DNA of 64,000 nucleotides from SXRF01 sp038043465 (GTDB taxonomy: Bacteria; Pseudomonadota; Alphaproteobacteria; Rickettsiales; SXRF01). The notes under the pieces were generated by a model, which was not told the origin of the DNA, made no database searches, and worked only from the letters and a program-made list of their open reading frames with translations. Positions within the stretch are counted from its first letter, which is position 1; each line of letters opens with the position of its first letter. The translations under genes and the position numbers were made by a program. The stretch is from positions 124,001-188,000 of the forward strand of contig JBBTBX010000006.1 of NCBI GenBank assembly GCA_038043465.1, read 5' to 3'. Of the stretch, positions 14,975 through 24,192 are shown one piece after another.

Positions 14975-16434
14975 CGCCCCTCACTTATAAAGACCGTGTC
15001 TTTCGCCTGAGTGATATTACTGCCATTTTCAATGAGTTGAAACGTAATTTCTTGGCGCGGCTCTGCTTGTTTTTTAGCCGTAAGAAACACACGGAAATGC
15101 CCAACGGAGTTAGCAAACACTGGCAAATGCTCGGCTGGAATATCGCTGCTGGCTTGCACGCGTATTTCTTTATTCTCCAGTCCTTCCACGCTGAGCGCAT
15201 AGCTTTTATCTTCGTGGTGCTTGTTGATAATGGTGATGTTGTAGCCGTTACGAATCGAGTCATCGGAGAGCTTTACAAATAACGGGTTGCGGTCGTGAAT
15301 CACGTTTATTTCGAGCGGTGAGCGCGTGAGTAAGCTATAGAGCATCAAGCAACCAACAATGGAGATGATGCCACCATACCAGAATGTGCGCGGACGCAGC
15401 GGATTGAATTTCTTTTTGCTCTCCGTGTCATAGCGTATCAGACCTTTGGGCAGACCGATTTTCTCCATCACATTATCGCACGCATCAATGCAAAGTCCGC
15501 AGGCAATGCAATCCATTTGTAATCCTTCGCGAATGTCGATACCCATGGGGCAGACGGCAACGCAGCCATCGCAATCAATGCAATGACCCTGTTTTTGTTG
15601 CTCCCAGCTCGGACTACTGTCCTCGCTATGGAGCGCAGCGTTCGCTGGCTCATGGCTGGCGCGGTCTGCTGACCGCGCAAGTTGCGCCTGTAAATTCTTC
15701 CACTTTCCGCGTGGCTCACCGCGCTGTTCGTCATAGGCAATAATCAGCGTGTCTTTGTCAAACATGGCAGATTGAAACCGCGCATACGGGCACATATAGG
15801 TGCAGACCTGCTCGCGCGCGAAACCGGCCATGAGATAGGTGGAGAATGTAAGCCCAAGAATCCAACCGCCGACGCTCCATGGCACGTCAAAATGGATGAT
15901 CTGATCAAGCAATGTCGGTGCATCGTTGAAATAAAACACCCAGGCACCGCCAGTGCATAGGCCGATGAGTATCCAGATGATGTGCGTAAGGCCTTTTTTG
16001 CGGATTTTTTCAAATGTCCACGGCGATTCATCGAGTTTTTTGCGAGCGTTGCGGTCACCTTGCACGATGCGTTCAACCCACACAAATAAGTCCGTCCACA
16101 CCGTTTGCGGGCAAGCATAGCCACACCACACACGACCAAACAGTGAGGTGACGAAGAACAACCCCACTGCTGCTAAAATCAAAATACCCGTGAGGTAATA
16201 GACTTCCTGCGGCCAGATTTCGATACCGAAGAAATAGGCTCGGGTGTGTGCCATGTCGATGAGTATCGCTTGGCTAGGTGATGATTCTCCTCTATCCCAG
16301 CGCAGCCACGGCGCACCATAATAAATAACTAGCAGCGTAATCATGGAAAGCCATTTCAGTTTACGAAACGTTCCCCACACGCGACGCGGATAAATCTTCT
16401 TCTGCTTGGCAAACAGCTGAATATCGTCGCTCAT
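14971..16434 (-). CDS. ccoG: Polyferredoxin-type cbb3 maturation protein CcoG/FixG
   Basis: The 487-residue protein has about five membrane helices and two [4Fe-4S] ferredoxin motifs (CIDCDGCVAVCP and CIACGLCIDACD), plus the FGRVWCGYACPQTVWTDLF segment. CcoG is reported to be a copper reductase for cbb3 biogenesis. Between EPRGKWKN and GHCIDC about 30 extra residues (about 248-277) derive from a palindromic repeat shared with moaA. The ferredoxin motifs themselves are intact. The C-terminal domain is periplasmic and Ig-like. Confidence 0.94.
   Translation of the reverse strand: MSDDIQLFAKQKKIYPRRVWGTFRKLKWLSMITLLVIYYGAPWLRWDRGESSPSQAILIDMAHTRAYFFGIEIWPQEVYYLTGILILAAVGLFFVTSLFGRVWCGYACPQTVWTDLFVWVERIVQGDRNARKKLDESPWTFEKIRKKGLTHIIWILIGLCTGGAWVFYFNDAPTLLDQIIHFDVPWSVGGWILGLTFSTYLMAGFAREQVCTYMCPYARFQSAMFDKDTLIIAYDEQRGEPRGKWKNLQAQLARSADRASHEPANAALHSEDSSPSWEQQKQGHCIDCDGCVAVCPMGIDIREGLQMDCIACGLCIDACDNVMEKIGLPKGLIRYDTESKKKFNPLRPRTFWYGGIISIVGCLMLYSLLTRSPLEINVIHDRNPLFVKLSDDSIRNGYNITIINKHHEDKSYALSVEGLENKEIRVQASSDIPAEHLPVFANSVGHFRVFLTAKKQAEPRQEITFQLIENGSNITQAKDTVFISEGR
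15602..15690 (-). repeat. In-frame palindromic element in ccoG (family A)
   Basis: The coding strand carries GCGGTCAGCAGACCGCGCC, then AGCCATGAGC and GCGCTCCATAGC, in the same order as in moaA (2588-2665). The peptide ARSADRASHEP parallels ERSADRASLEL in MoaA. It lies in a loop between the membrane and ferredoxin parts, and the reading frame is kept. Confidence 0.72.
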
Positions 16435-17285
16435 TCCCCGCCGCCTAGTGAGTGCACATATATCGTCAGCTGCTTGATGGTCTCATCCGATAGGCGCGTT
16501 TCCCACGCGGGCATCACACCATGTTTGGGATTGGAAATCTGCTGCGCTAGGCTTGCTTTGTCAGCACCATAGAGAGCGATTGCATCCGCCAGATTCGGCG
16601 CGCCAAATTCACGACCACCTTTGCCATCCACGCCGTGGCAAGAAGAACAGTTGGTTGCAAATAATCCTGCACCTTGCTCATTCGAATTGCTTTTGCCAGA
16701 AAGGGAGAGCACGTGCTGCGCGATCGCATCAATTTCTTCACGCTTTAGGCTTGCATCAAAGGCAGGCATTTGCGAATCACGCGCCTGTGCGTGACCAGAA
16801 CGCACACCCACTTTGAGCGTGGTATATATATCCTCGAGTTTACCGCCCCACAGCCAATCATCATCATTCAGGTTCGGATAGCCCTTACCACCTGCCGCCC
16901 CCGTGCCATGGCAGGCCGCACAATTTTCTTTGAACATGGTTTTACCTCCCGCCACCGCAAAGGCATAAAGCTCAGGATCTTTCTGGATTTCATTTAAGCT
17001 ACGCGCTTTAATTCTCGCTGCGAATTCACCACGACGCAGGGTAATTTCTTCCTGTTCTGCTTTAAGCTTGGTGTATTGAGTCCAGCCCGCTGTGCCTTTC
17101 GTATTTCCTGAAAGCGTTGGCCAGGCGGGATAGATCACCCAATAGCCGACTGCCCAGATGCAGGTAATAAAAAACACCCACAACCACCAGCGCGGTGCGG
17201 GGTTGTTGAGTTCTTTTATTCCGTCCCAATCATGGCCAGTGGTTTCAACACCGGAGTGCTTGTCTATTTCTTTGTTATCAGTCAT
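16431..17285 (-). CDS. ccoP: cbb3 oxidase dihaem cytochrome c subunit CcoP
   Basis: This subunit passes electrons from soluble cytochrome c to CcoO. It has one N-terminal membrane helix and two haem c motifs, CAACH and CSSCH, each followed by a downstream axial Met region (SQMPAFD and GVMPAWE). I chose the ATG at 17285 (MTDNKEIDK), which overlaps the ccoQ stop. An in-frame start 30 bases upstream lies inside ccoQ. The length is 284. The stop overlaps the ccoG start. Confidence 0.94.
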   Translation of the reverse strand: MTDNKEIDKHSGVETTGHDWDGIKELNNPAPRWWLWVFFITCIWAVGYWVIYPAWPTLSGNTKGTAGWTQYTKLKAEQEEITLRRGEFAARIKARSLNEIQKDPELYAFAVAGGKTMFKENCAACHGTGAAGGKGYPNLNDDDWLWGGKLEDIYTTLKVGVRSGHAQARDSQMPAFDASLKREEIDAIAQHVLSLSGKSNSNEQGAGLFATNCSSCHGVDGKGGREFGAPNLADAIALYGADKASLAQQISNPKHGVMPAWETRLSDETIKQLTIYVHSLGGGE

Positions 17286-17430
17286 TGGAATCCTCATTGA
17301 GCGGAATGTTTCCATAATTCTGCATCTGTTGTTTCGCGCTTGGGCGATAGGTGCGATAGGCTACCCACAGAAAGAATGTGAAGAAGAAAATCAGGCCAGT
17401 GGTTGGGGCATATTCATAGATAAGGTTCAT
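17278..17430 (-). CDS. ccoQ: cbb3 oxidase small subunit CcoQ
   Basis: This 50-residue protein begins MNLIYEYAPTTGLIFFFTFF with a single membrane helix, then WVAYRTYRPSAK. This matches CcoQ, which stabilises the oxidase complex. Its ATG overlaps the ccoO stop (ATGA) and its stop overlaps the ccoP start, so translation is probably coupled through ccoO, ccoQ and ccoP. Confidence 0.92.
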   Translation of the reverse strand: MNLIYEYAPTTGLIFFFTFFLWVAYRTYRPSAKQQMQNYGNIPLNEDSND

Positions 17431-18182
17431 GGTTTTGCCTCCCCAGCCTTCACGGCACTTGAGTCGTTATTTAGCTGGTAATCCTTGATATCCGCCAGTG
17501 TGCCAAGGGACTGCAGATAAGCGACCAGCGCATCCATTTCGGAAACAAAGTTTTTCTGCCCATCAAAATCACGCACATTCACCTTTTTGCCATAACGCGC
17601 GGTAATGCCTGCCGTATCAGAATCGGCGCGGGCTTGCGCCATTGCATCGTTATAGGCATGCTCAATCATCTCATCCGTATAAGGCACCCCCACCGTGCGG
17701 TGTGCTTTCATGAGCTTAGAAATTTTGCCAATGTCAGCCGCTTGATTCATCATGAAGCTATAGGACGGCATGATGGATTCTGGCACAACATCGCGCGGGC
17801 GAATCATGTGTGCAGTGTGCCATTCGTCGGAGTATTTTCCGCCCACGCGCGCCAAATCCGGCCCGATGCGTTTGCTACCCCAGAGAAACGGATGGTCATA
17901 CATGCTTTCCGCGGCGAGCGAATAATGCCCGTAGCGTTCCACTTCGTCACGTAGCGGACGAATCTGTTGACTATGACATGAATTGCAGTTTTCACGAATG
18001 TAAATCTGCTGACCCGCAAGCTCAATCGGTGTATAGGGACGTATACCACTCACTTTCTCAATCGTGGTTTCAATGCGAAACAGCGGCACAATTTCCACCA
18101 AGCCGCCAATAGAAATCGCAACGATAGTAAACACCAGCATGAGGATAGAATTACGTTCCAGTTTTCCGTGATGCTTAAACAT
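17427..18182 (-). CDS. ccoO: cbb3 oxidase monohaem cytochrome c subunit CcoO
   Basis: The 251-residue protein has one N-terminal membrane helix and one haem c site, CNSCHSQQIRPLRDEVERYG. This is the classic CcoO/FixO sequence, followed by RIGPDLARVGGKYSD and an axial-ligand region SIMPSYSFM. It accepts electrons from CcoP and passes them to CcoN. Its start overlaps the ccoN 3' end by eight bases. Confidence 0.95.
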   Translation of the reverse strand: MFKHHGKLERNSILMLVFTIVAISIGGLVEIVPLFRIETTIEKVSGIRPYTPIELAGQQIYIRENCNSCHSQQIRPLRDEVERYGHYSLAAESMYDHPFLWGSKRIGPDLARVGGKYSDEWHTAHMIRPRDVVPESIMPSYSFMMNQAADIGKISKLMKAHRTVGVPYTDEMIEHAYNDAMAQARADSDTAGITARYGKKVNVRDFDGQKNFVSEMDALVAYLQSLGTLADIKDYQLNNDSSAVKAGEAKP

Positions 18183-19596
18183 ACGCTGCCTCCTTTGCTA
18201 CTGCCACTTTCGGAGGGTTCACTGTGCGCCAGCAATTATACACCATGATGAGCATACCCGCGAGATAGAGCAGACCGCCAAGTGCGCGGATGAGATAGTA
18301 TGGATGCATCGCCTCCACTGTTTCCACAAAGGAATATTCAAGGAAGCCCATGGAATCATACGCACGCCACATGAGACCTTGCATAATCCCCGAAATCCAC
18401 ATGGCGGTGATGTAGAACACGATGCCGATCGTGGCCACCCACAGATGGATACTGATAAGGCGCATCGAATACATCTCCTTCTTTTTCCACAGTACAGGAA
18501 CTAGATGGTAGATTGCGCCAAAGCTTATGAACGCCACCCAGCCGAGTGCACCGGAATGCACGTGACCAATACCCCAATCGGTATAATGCGAGAGCGAATT
18601 CACCGCTTTGATTGACATAAGCGGGCCTTCAAACGTGCTCATACCATAAAATGCGAGCGCAACGATCATGAACTGCAACACAGGATCATCTCGCAATTTG
18701 TGCCACGCGCCTGAGAGCGTCATCACGCCATTGATCATGCCGCCCCAAGAAGGCATCCACAGCATGATGGAAAAGGTCATGCCGAGTGTTTGCGCCCAGT
18801 CTGGCAGGGCGGTGTAATGTAGATGATGCGGCCCTGCCCAAATGTAGATGAAGATGAGAGACCAGAAATGGAGAATCGAAAGGCGGTAAGAATAGACTGG
18901 GCGATTCGTGCGTTTGGGAATGAAATAATACATGATGCCAAGAAAGCCAGCGGTCAGGAAAAACCCCACCGCATTATGACCATACCACCACTGAATGAGC
19001 GCGGCTTGTACCCCGCCCCACACCGGCACTGATTTTGCGCCGAGACCTGATACAGGAACGCTTGCACCATTCACCAAATGGAGGATAGCGACGGTTGCAA
19101 TGAACGCCAAGAAGAACCAGTTTGCCACATAAATATGTGGCTCTTTGCGGTTTTTCAGCGTCATCATAAACACAACCAGATACGCCACCCAAACCACAGT
19201 GAGCCATAGATCTGCATACCATTCTGGTTCCGCATATTCTTTGCCTTGCGTCACACCCAGCACATAACCAAGTGCCGCCATCACGATAAACGCTTGATAA
19301 CCCCAGAAGGTGAAGTTAGCGAGCTTGTCATTCCACAGCCGTGTTTGGCAGGTGCGCTGCACGACAAAATACGAGGTGGCGAACAACACGCTGCCGCCAA
19401 AAGCAAAAATTACCCCCGATGTATGCACAGGGCGCAGACGACCAAAAGAAAAATACGGTTCAAAGTTCAAATCTGGAAAGGCCATTTGCAGGGCGATGAT
19501 AAGCCCGACCAGCATGCCTACTGCGCCCCAAAAGAGTGCTGCGATGGTGAATTTTTTGACAATATCATCGTTATAGATAGGGGCAGTTATTTGCAT
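18175..19596 (-). CDS. ccoN: cbb3-type cytochrome c oxidase catalytic subunit CcoN
   Basis: This haem-copper oxidase subunit reduces oxygen to water with high affinity. The 473 residues with about 12 membrane helices are normal. Key regions are RLRPVHTSGVIFAFGG (low-spin haem His), WWYGHNAVGFFLTAGFLGIMYYF (CuB His and Tyr), HLHYTALPDW, and HYTDWGIGHVHSGALGWV (haem ligands). It is the first structural gene of the operon, 1 base after safE. A high-affinity oxidase fits microoxic life. Confidence 0.96.
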   Translation of the reverse strand: MQITAPIYNDDIVKKFTIAALFWGAVGMLVGLIIALQMAFPDLNFEPYFSFGRLRPVHTSGVIFAFGGSVLFATSYFVVQRTCQTRLWNDKLANFTFWGYQAFIVMAALGYVLGVTQGKEYAEPEWYADLWLTVVWVAYLVVFMMTLKNRKEPHIYVANWFFLAFIATVAILHLVNGASVPVSGLGAKSVPVWGGVQAALIQWWYGHNAVGFFLTAGFLGIMYYFIPKRTNRPVYSYRLSILHFWSLIFIYIWAGPHHLHYTALPDWAQTLGMTFSIMLWMPSWGGMINGVMTLSGAWHKLRDDPVLQFMIVALAFYGMSTFEGPLMSIKAVNSLSHYTDWGIGHVHSGALGWVAFISFGAIYHLVPVLWKKKEMYSMRLISIHLWVATIGIVFYITAMWISGIMQGLMWRAYDSMGFLEYSFVETVEAMHPYYLIRALGGLLYLAGMLIMVYNCWRTVNPPKVAVAKEAAYV

Positions 19597-19597
19597 A

Positions 19598-20335
19598 TTA
19601 TCTCAATCCTTTTGTTGCCAACACCAGCAGTGTCAGCCCGTTAAACGCCATGCCAAAACGGCCAATGCCTTGCATCATCTCTTTCCATTTATATGTGAGT
19701 AATGTTGCCCCACCACTTGCCACAAGCAGTGCGGGAATTGTCCCCAGCACAAATAGCCACATGGCAACCATACCTGCGATTGGATTGGCAAGTGTCGCCG
19801 CCATCATCAGCGCGGCGTAAATCAAACCGCAAGGCATAAAACTCATGAGCATCCCGCGCAAAAAACCATTTTTAGGCGAATAAGAAAGCAGAGTATGTTG
19901 GTTCGGAATGAGGGCACTGAATAAAAACAACCCACCAGCAATCACCATCAATCCTGCTGAAAGCATTGACCAATAAGAAGCCGCTGCCAGTTGTTTGGAA
20001 AGTAGTGCGGCGAAAAAGCCAAGCGCACCATAAGTTGCAAGCCTGCCCAGATGATATTGCCACAGCGAAGCCGCGCTCATCTTCTTGCCACAGCTTTTTT
20101 TAGATGAAGATACGCTGCCTACGGCGCGGAAAATCGGGCTCTCGGCCTCGATTTTCATGGCATCTAGCCTTCGGCTATGCGCCATACCCCCGCAGGCTGA
20201 CTGACACGCCACCACTGAACCACACATGACAAGACAGTGAGTGAGGCTGCCCATCAACCCACCCATAAAAAACACAGAAAACATGCCCCCGCTCTGGGAA
20301 AATGCTGCCGAGCAATGTGCAATCAATGCTTCCAT
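19598..20335 (-). CDS. SafE/DsbD_2-like membrane protein at head of the cco operon
   Basis: This 245-residue membrane protein has GGLMGSLTHCLVMCGSVVA and MSFMPCGLIYAALMMAA. These Cys/Pro-containing membrane helices belong to the TauE/SafE-like family often linked to cbb3 genes, where copper delivery or cytochrome biogenesis is suspected. Residues about 59-77 (KIEAESPIFRAVGSVSSSKK) come from a palindromic repeat found elsewhere between genes. The insertion is in a loop after the first helix and keeps the frame. An FNR box lies 46 bases before the start. It is the first gene of the operon. Confidence 0.85.
   Translation of the reverse strand: MEALIAHCSAAFSQSGGMFSVFFMGGLMGSLTHCLVMCGSVVACQSACGGMAHSRRLDAMKIEAESPIFRAVGSVSSSKKSCGKKMSAASLWQYHLGRLATYGALGFFAALLSKQLAAASYWSMLSAGLMVIAGGLFLFSALIPNQHTLLSYSPKNGFLRGMLMSFMPCGLIYAALMMAATLANPIAGMVAMWLFVLGTIPALLVASGGATLLTYKWKEMMQGIGRFGMAFNGLTLLVLATKGLR
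20104..20158 (-). repeat. In-frame repeat inside safE (family B)
   Basis: The plus strand reads GAAGATACGCTGCCTACGGC then GCGGAAAATCGGGCTCTCGG and CCTCGATTTTCAT. It matches the intergenic copies at 30692-30740 and (reversed) 41641-41697 except for a few bases. It lacks the flanking palindromes those copies have. On the coding strand it is open and in frame with safE. Confidence 0.75.
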
Positions 20336-20381
20336 CTAAAATCCTTTGGAGAGCACTCTATAATCAAGGCATTTCAGTGCC

Positions 20382-20395
20382 TTGATTTGCATCAA
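20382..20395. promoter_or_regulatory. FNR/Dnr-type operator of the cco operon
   Basis: TTGATTTGCATCAA is a perfect palindromic box about 53 bases (centre) upstream of the safE start codon. It is identical to the box between ompW and ydcH. It probably activates the nine-gene safE-ccoNOQPGHIS operon at low oxygen. Confidence 0.85.
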
Positions 20396-20537
20396 GGTGA
20401 TAAAAGATCCAATCTATTGGTTTTTACTCCCCTGTTTTTGAGAAATAATTCCTCGGCTTGGACTACAGCCCCTTCTCTTTTATTGTCACAAGAAAGGGCA
20501 TAAATGTAGAAAATCATGCACCTAACAGTGCCTAACA

Positions 20538-20681
20538 GAGACCTCTGCATAATGCGTTTTTCGTCATTGCGAGGAGGCGAAGCCGACGTGGCAATCCAGT
20601 AAAATTAAGCATCATAGAAAGATGGATTGCTTCCTGCCACGCTACGCTCGCAGTCGCAATGACGCATTATGCAGAGGTCTC
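20538..20681. mobile_element. 144-bp MITE-like element, copy 1
   Basis: Perfect 19-base terminal inverted repeats (GAGACCTCTGCATAATGCG and its complement) enclose an imperfect palindrome containing CGTCATTGCGAGGAGGCG and GGCAATCCAG. It is identical, as read, to copy 2 at 27520-27663. AACA is found directly on both sides, a possible 4-base target duplication. There is no coding capacity. The remaining bases between safE and 20793 hold only the FNR box. Confidence 0.85.
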
Positions 20682-20792
20682 AACATTGAATACATTTAAA
20701 AGGGTGCGCGGTGCAAGATACATCATTTAAGACTGTAAGCAACCATCCATAATCTTGTTTCCCCATACAAACTATCTTGCTAAGCTGAGATC

Positions 20793-21698
20793 ATGATCCG
20801 CTTATCAGAAAACCAGCAATCAGTTCTCCTCAAAGTTGGGGCTATGTTCTTCCTGTCGGCGATGAATGTCGCCCTGCGGATGTTATCAGATGAGCTGCAT
20901 TCCACTCAGATAGTCGTAATGCGCCATGTTTGCAGCATTTTCATAGTGGTTTTATGGTCGAGCTGGCTTATGCGTGGAATTCCCCGTTTCCACAGCAAGC
21001 GAATATCCGGGCATTTCTGGCGGGCAACTTTTGGTATATGCGCCATGGAAATGTGGTTTTATTCCATCTCCATAATGAATATTACCCTTGCTACCGCACT
21101 ATCCTTCACCACCCCTATTTTTTCCACCATCATCGCCATTATTTTCCTGAAGGAAAAAGCAGGAATCAGAAGATGGTCAGCGATAGCCATAGGCTTTATA
21201 GGAATGCTGATTATCCTGCGCCCGGATATAAGCGGCATCAGTAACGCCGGCTGGATAGTGATTGGCGCGTCATTGCTGATGGCATGTTCCGGTGCTATGG
21301 TAAAAGGACTTACCAGTAGCGAATCCCCGGAAACCATAGTATTTTATATGTCGTTATTCATGCTTATATGGTCGATACCGGTCGCAATTCCTTTCTGGCA
21401 ACCATTTACAATAGCGCAGATGGGTATGGCATTTATCATTGCTCTATGCTCAACAATAGCCCATCTCCTCATTGCCCGTGCTCTGATAAAAACCGAGCTG
21501 GTGGTATTCGCGCCATTTGATTTTCTGCGGCTGGTGTTCACAGTAGCTCTTGCCTATATATTCCTTGGCGAAACAATAGATTCCCATACAATCACCGGTT
21601 CGACAGTAATTATAGCAAGCTCTATTTATATTGCCTACAGGGAAGCAAAACTTAAGAAAACTAATGCGCTAAAAAAGAAAGCTATCTCTCCAATATAG
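20793..21698 (+). CDS. DMT-family (EamA) transporter
   Basis: The 301-residue membrane protein has ten predicted helices in two EamA repeats. The first ends in FSTIIAIIFLKEKAGIRRWSAIAIGFIGMLIILRP and the second in YIFLGETIDSHTITGSTVIIASSIYIAYRE. The family exports metabolites and drugs, and related RhtA/S-adenosylmethionine transporters occur in Rickettsiales. The substrate is unknown. The 3' end overlaps the convergent DAACS gene by 17 bases. Confidence 0.85.
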   Translation: MIRLSENQQSVLLKVGAMFFLSAMNVALRMLSDELHSTQIVVMRHVCSIFIVVLWSSWLMRGIPRFHSKRISGHFWRATFGICAMEMWFYSISIMNITLATALSFTTPIFSTIIAIIFLKEKAGIRRWSAIAIGFIGMLIILRPDISGISNAGWIVIGASLLMACSGAMVKGLTSSESPETIVFYMSLFMLIWSIPVAIPFWQPFTIAQMGMAFIIALCSTIAHLLIARALIKTELVVFAPFDFLRLVFTVALAYIFLGETIDSHTITGSTVIIASSIYIAYREAKLKKTNALKKKAISPI

Positions 21699-23121
21699 TA
21701 AGATCCGCCTCTACTTTTTCATCGAGAATGTCTTTTGCCAGCTTATGATCCAGCTCGTTTTCCCATTTGGCAATAACTACTGCCGCAACACCGTTACCAA
21801 TTAAGTTAACCAGCGCACGACCCGTTGACATAAAGCGGTCAATGGCAAAAAGCAATGCAAGACCAACGGTAAGTTTTTCCGGTGGCACTATATTCATGGA
21901 AGCAAGAGTCGCCGCCAGAACCAGAAACGCACTACCTGTTACACCAGCCGCGCCTTTGGAAGTAATAAGAAGTACTCCAAGCAGGGTAAGCTCCTGCCAG
22001 AAAGTTATTGGAGTATCAGTTGCATAAGTAACGAATAAAGCACCCATAATGAAATATAGTGATGAGCCGTCCAAATTAAAGGAATAACCGGCAGGAATGG
22101 TAAGCCCTACCACCTTTTGTGAGCAGCCAAGAGCCGTCAGTTTTTCCATCATGCGTGGCAATACCGTTTCTGATGACGATGTTCCGAGTACGATAAATAG
22201 TTCCTCACGTATGTATTTGATAAATTTTACAATGCTGAGCTTGCAGTAAAATTTCATAACCGGTGCTAATATTAAAAATATGAATAATATACCAGTACCG
22301 TAAAATAGTAACACCAGTGATCCCAATTGCGACAAAGAACCCATACCGAACTTGCCAATAGTATAAGCCATAGCACCAAACGCACCAATCGGCGCAAATG
22401 CGGTTACAATATCGACCATCTTGAACAGGACATGCGAGAAGCCATCAACAAGATCATGAATTTTTTTGCCACCCTGCCCCAGCTTTGCCAAACCCAGCGA
22501 GAATAATATAGCAAGCAATAACACCTGCAGAATTTCGCCGTCGGCAAAGGCACTTACAAAGGTATGGGGTATGATATTCATCAGGAAATCCACCGTGCTG
22601 GACATATGCGCGCTGGCGATTTTTTTGCTGACATCAGCAGCAACAGGAGCAGTGCTTATGTGCATTCCATCTCCTGGTCTAAATATTTCCACCATTATCC
22701 ATCCGATAACCAGCGCGATTGTAGTTACAACTTCAAACCATAAAATGGCTTTCGCCCCTACGCGCCCCACCTGCTTCACATCGCCCATTCCCGCTATACC
22801 ACTGACAATAGTGCAAAAAATAATGGGGGCGATTAGCATCTTGATTAAATTAATGAAAGCATCACCCAAAGGTTTCATTTTTTCCGCAAGCCCGGGAAGG
22901 CATTTCCCAGCGGTGTCAAATCCGGAATAACAGGTCTCGGCAATTTCTTTTCCAGCATCAGGTAGTCCTGCTTTTACAATCTGAACACTGGGGTACATAG
23001 CACCAAAAGCAACACCCAGGAAAATAGCAAAAAGAACCTGCAGCAACAAAGATTTATAAAAAGGTTTTTTTGTTGTCTTTCCCACGTTTTTTGAGATTTT
23101 TGGCGAAACTTTAGCGTTCAT
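21682..23121 (-). CDS. DAACS-family dicarboxylate:cation symporter, DctA-like
   Basis: The 479-residue membrane protein has GTSSSETVLPRMMEKL (hairpin loop), AGYSFNLDGSSLYF (the NxDG motif of helix 7) and LLITSKGAAGVTGSAFLVLAAT, as in DctA/GltP. DctA imports succinate, fumarate and malate with protons or sodium. An inserted Cys-containing stretch after the first helix (about residues 50-75) is somewhat longer than usual. A second, different member of the family is at 37786. Confidence 0.9.
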   Translation of the reverse strand: MNAKVSPKISKNVGKTTKKPFYKSLLLQVLFAIFLGVAFGAMYPSVQIVKAGLPDAGKEIAETCYSGFDTAGKCLPGLAEKMKPLGDAFINLIKMLIAPIIFCTIVSGIAGMGDVKQVGRVGAKAILWFEVVTTIALVIGWIMVEIFRPGDGMHISTAPVAADVSKKIASAHMSSTVDFLMNIIPHTFVSAFADGEILQVLLLAILFSLGLAKLGQGGKKIHDLVDGFSHVLFKMVDIVTAFAPIGAFGAMAYTIGKFGMGSLSQLGSLVLLFYGTGILFIFLILAPVMKFYCKLSIVKFIKYIREELFIVLGTSSSETVLPRMMEKLTALGCSQKVVGLTIPAGYSFNLDGSSLYFIMGALFVTYATDTPITFWQELTLLGVLLITSKGAAGVTGSAFLVLAATLASMNIVPPEKLTVGLALLFAIDRFMSTGRALVNLIGNGVAAVVIAKWENELDHKLAKDILDEKVEADLTILER

Positions 23122-23259
23122 AATAAATTCCCCATCTGGTATTTTATTTTCTGGCGTTTGTTAAATTAGTTAACCTAAATAGACAATTAAGAGGCCTATT
23201 ATTAATAAATGCAGAGTTAGCATTAAGGCAAAACTTGCTAAATGACCAGCGAAAAAACT

Positions 23260-24135
23260 CTATTCACCTCGTTTATGCTGAGTTTTTTCCAGAATTTTTA
23301 GGGCTGAAGCATAGATTTCCTTGCGCGACTGACCGGTTTGCTCAGCAATTATGGTCGCCGCCTCCTTAACTGAATGGGATTTAAGCAGCATCTCCAGATG
23401 TTCTTCAACCTGCTGTTTTTCAATTATTTCTACATTCTGTGGGGGAGCAATTACGATTACAACCTCACCTTTCGGCGCACCGTTCTTCTCTATATTATCC
23501 AGCAGTTCCGATAGCTTACCTCGCCTGCTTTCTTCATAAAGCTTGGTTATTTCACGCACTATTGCCGCCTGCCGATCTTTTAAAACATCACGCAAAACCG
23601 CCAGCGACTCCTCGAGCCTGCGCGCTGATTCAAAAAATATCAAAGTGGCAGGAACCGGCACCAAGTTTGTTATATATTTTCTCAATGCCTCAGATTTGCT
23701 GGGTAAAAACCCGCCAAAAAAGAAACTGTCGCTGGGAAGCCCAGAAAGGCAAAGAGCAGCAAGTACACTGGAAGCCCCGGGAATAGCGGTTACATATATA
23801 TCTTTTGCCAGTGCCTCACGAACCAGTTTATATCCCGGGTCGGAAACAAGGGGCGTACCAGCATCAGAAATGAGCGCGACCCGCCGCCCTCTTGCTATTT
23901 CCGCCAGTATTTCCGGACGGCGTTCATCTCCATTATGGTCGTTATAGGAAATAAGCGGTTTATTAATTCCATAATGTGCAAGCAACCCGCCACTTACCCG
24001 TGTATCTTCGCAGGCAATCAGATCCACAATTTTAAGGATATCAATGGCGCGTAAGGAAATATCAGAAAGATTGCCAATAGGGGTGGATACTATATATAAA
24101 CCTATTGGATTTACTTGATTTGTTTCGACCATCAC
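23260..24135 (-). CDS. rsmI: 16S rRNA (cytidine-2'-O)-methyltransferase RsmI
   Basis: This enzyme methylates C1402 of 16S rRNA. Motifs are LYIVSTPIGNLSDISLRAIDIL at the start, CEDTRVSGGLL, ISDAGTPLVSDPG near residue 90, and IPGASSVLAALCLSGLP. The 291 residues are normal. The second ATG, three bases in, is an equally good start. It is divergent from the HigBA operon. Confidence 0.95.
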   Translation of the reverse strand: MMVETNQVNPIGLYIVSTPIGNLSDISLRAIDILKIVDLIACEDTRVSGGLLAHYGINKPLISYNDHNGDERRPEILAEIARGRRVALISDAGTPLVSDPGYKLVREALAKDIYVTAIPGASSVLAALCLSGLPSDSFFFGGFLPSKSEALRKYITNLVPVPATLIFFESARRLEESLAVLRDVLKDRQAAIVREITKLYEESRRGKLSELLDNIEKNGAPKGEVVIVIAPPQNVEIIEKQQVEEHLEMLLKSHSVKEAATIIAEQTGQSRKEIYASALKILEKTQHKRGE

Positions 24136-24149
24136 TTAAACTTTTCATA

Positions 24150-24168
24150 TATAACGCTTGACGTTATA
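24150..24168. promoter_or_regulatory. Inverted repeat, candidate HigA operator
   Basis: TATAACG-CTTGA-CGTTATA is a perfect 7-base inverted repeat 25 bases before higB and overlapping a TTGACG that could be the -35 element. Autoregulation by the HigA antitoxin is the family norm, so this is the likely operator. Confidence 0.5.
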
Positions 24169-24192
24169 CCAATATAAATTTATTATTCTAAG

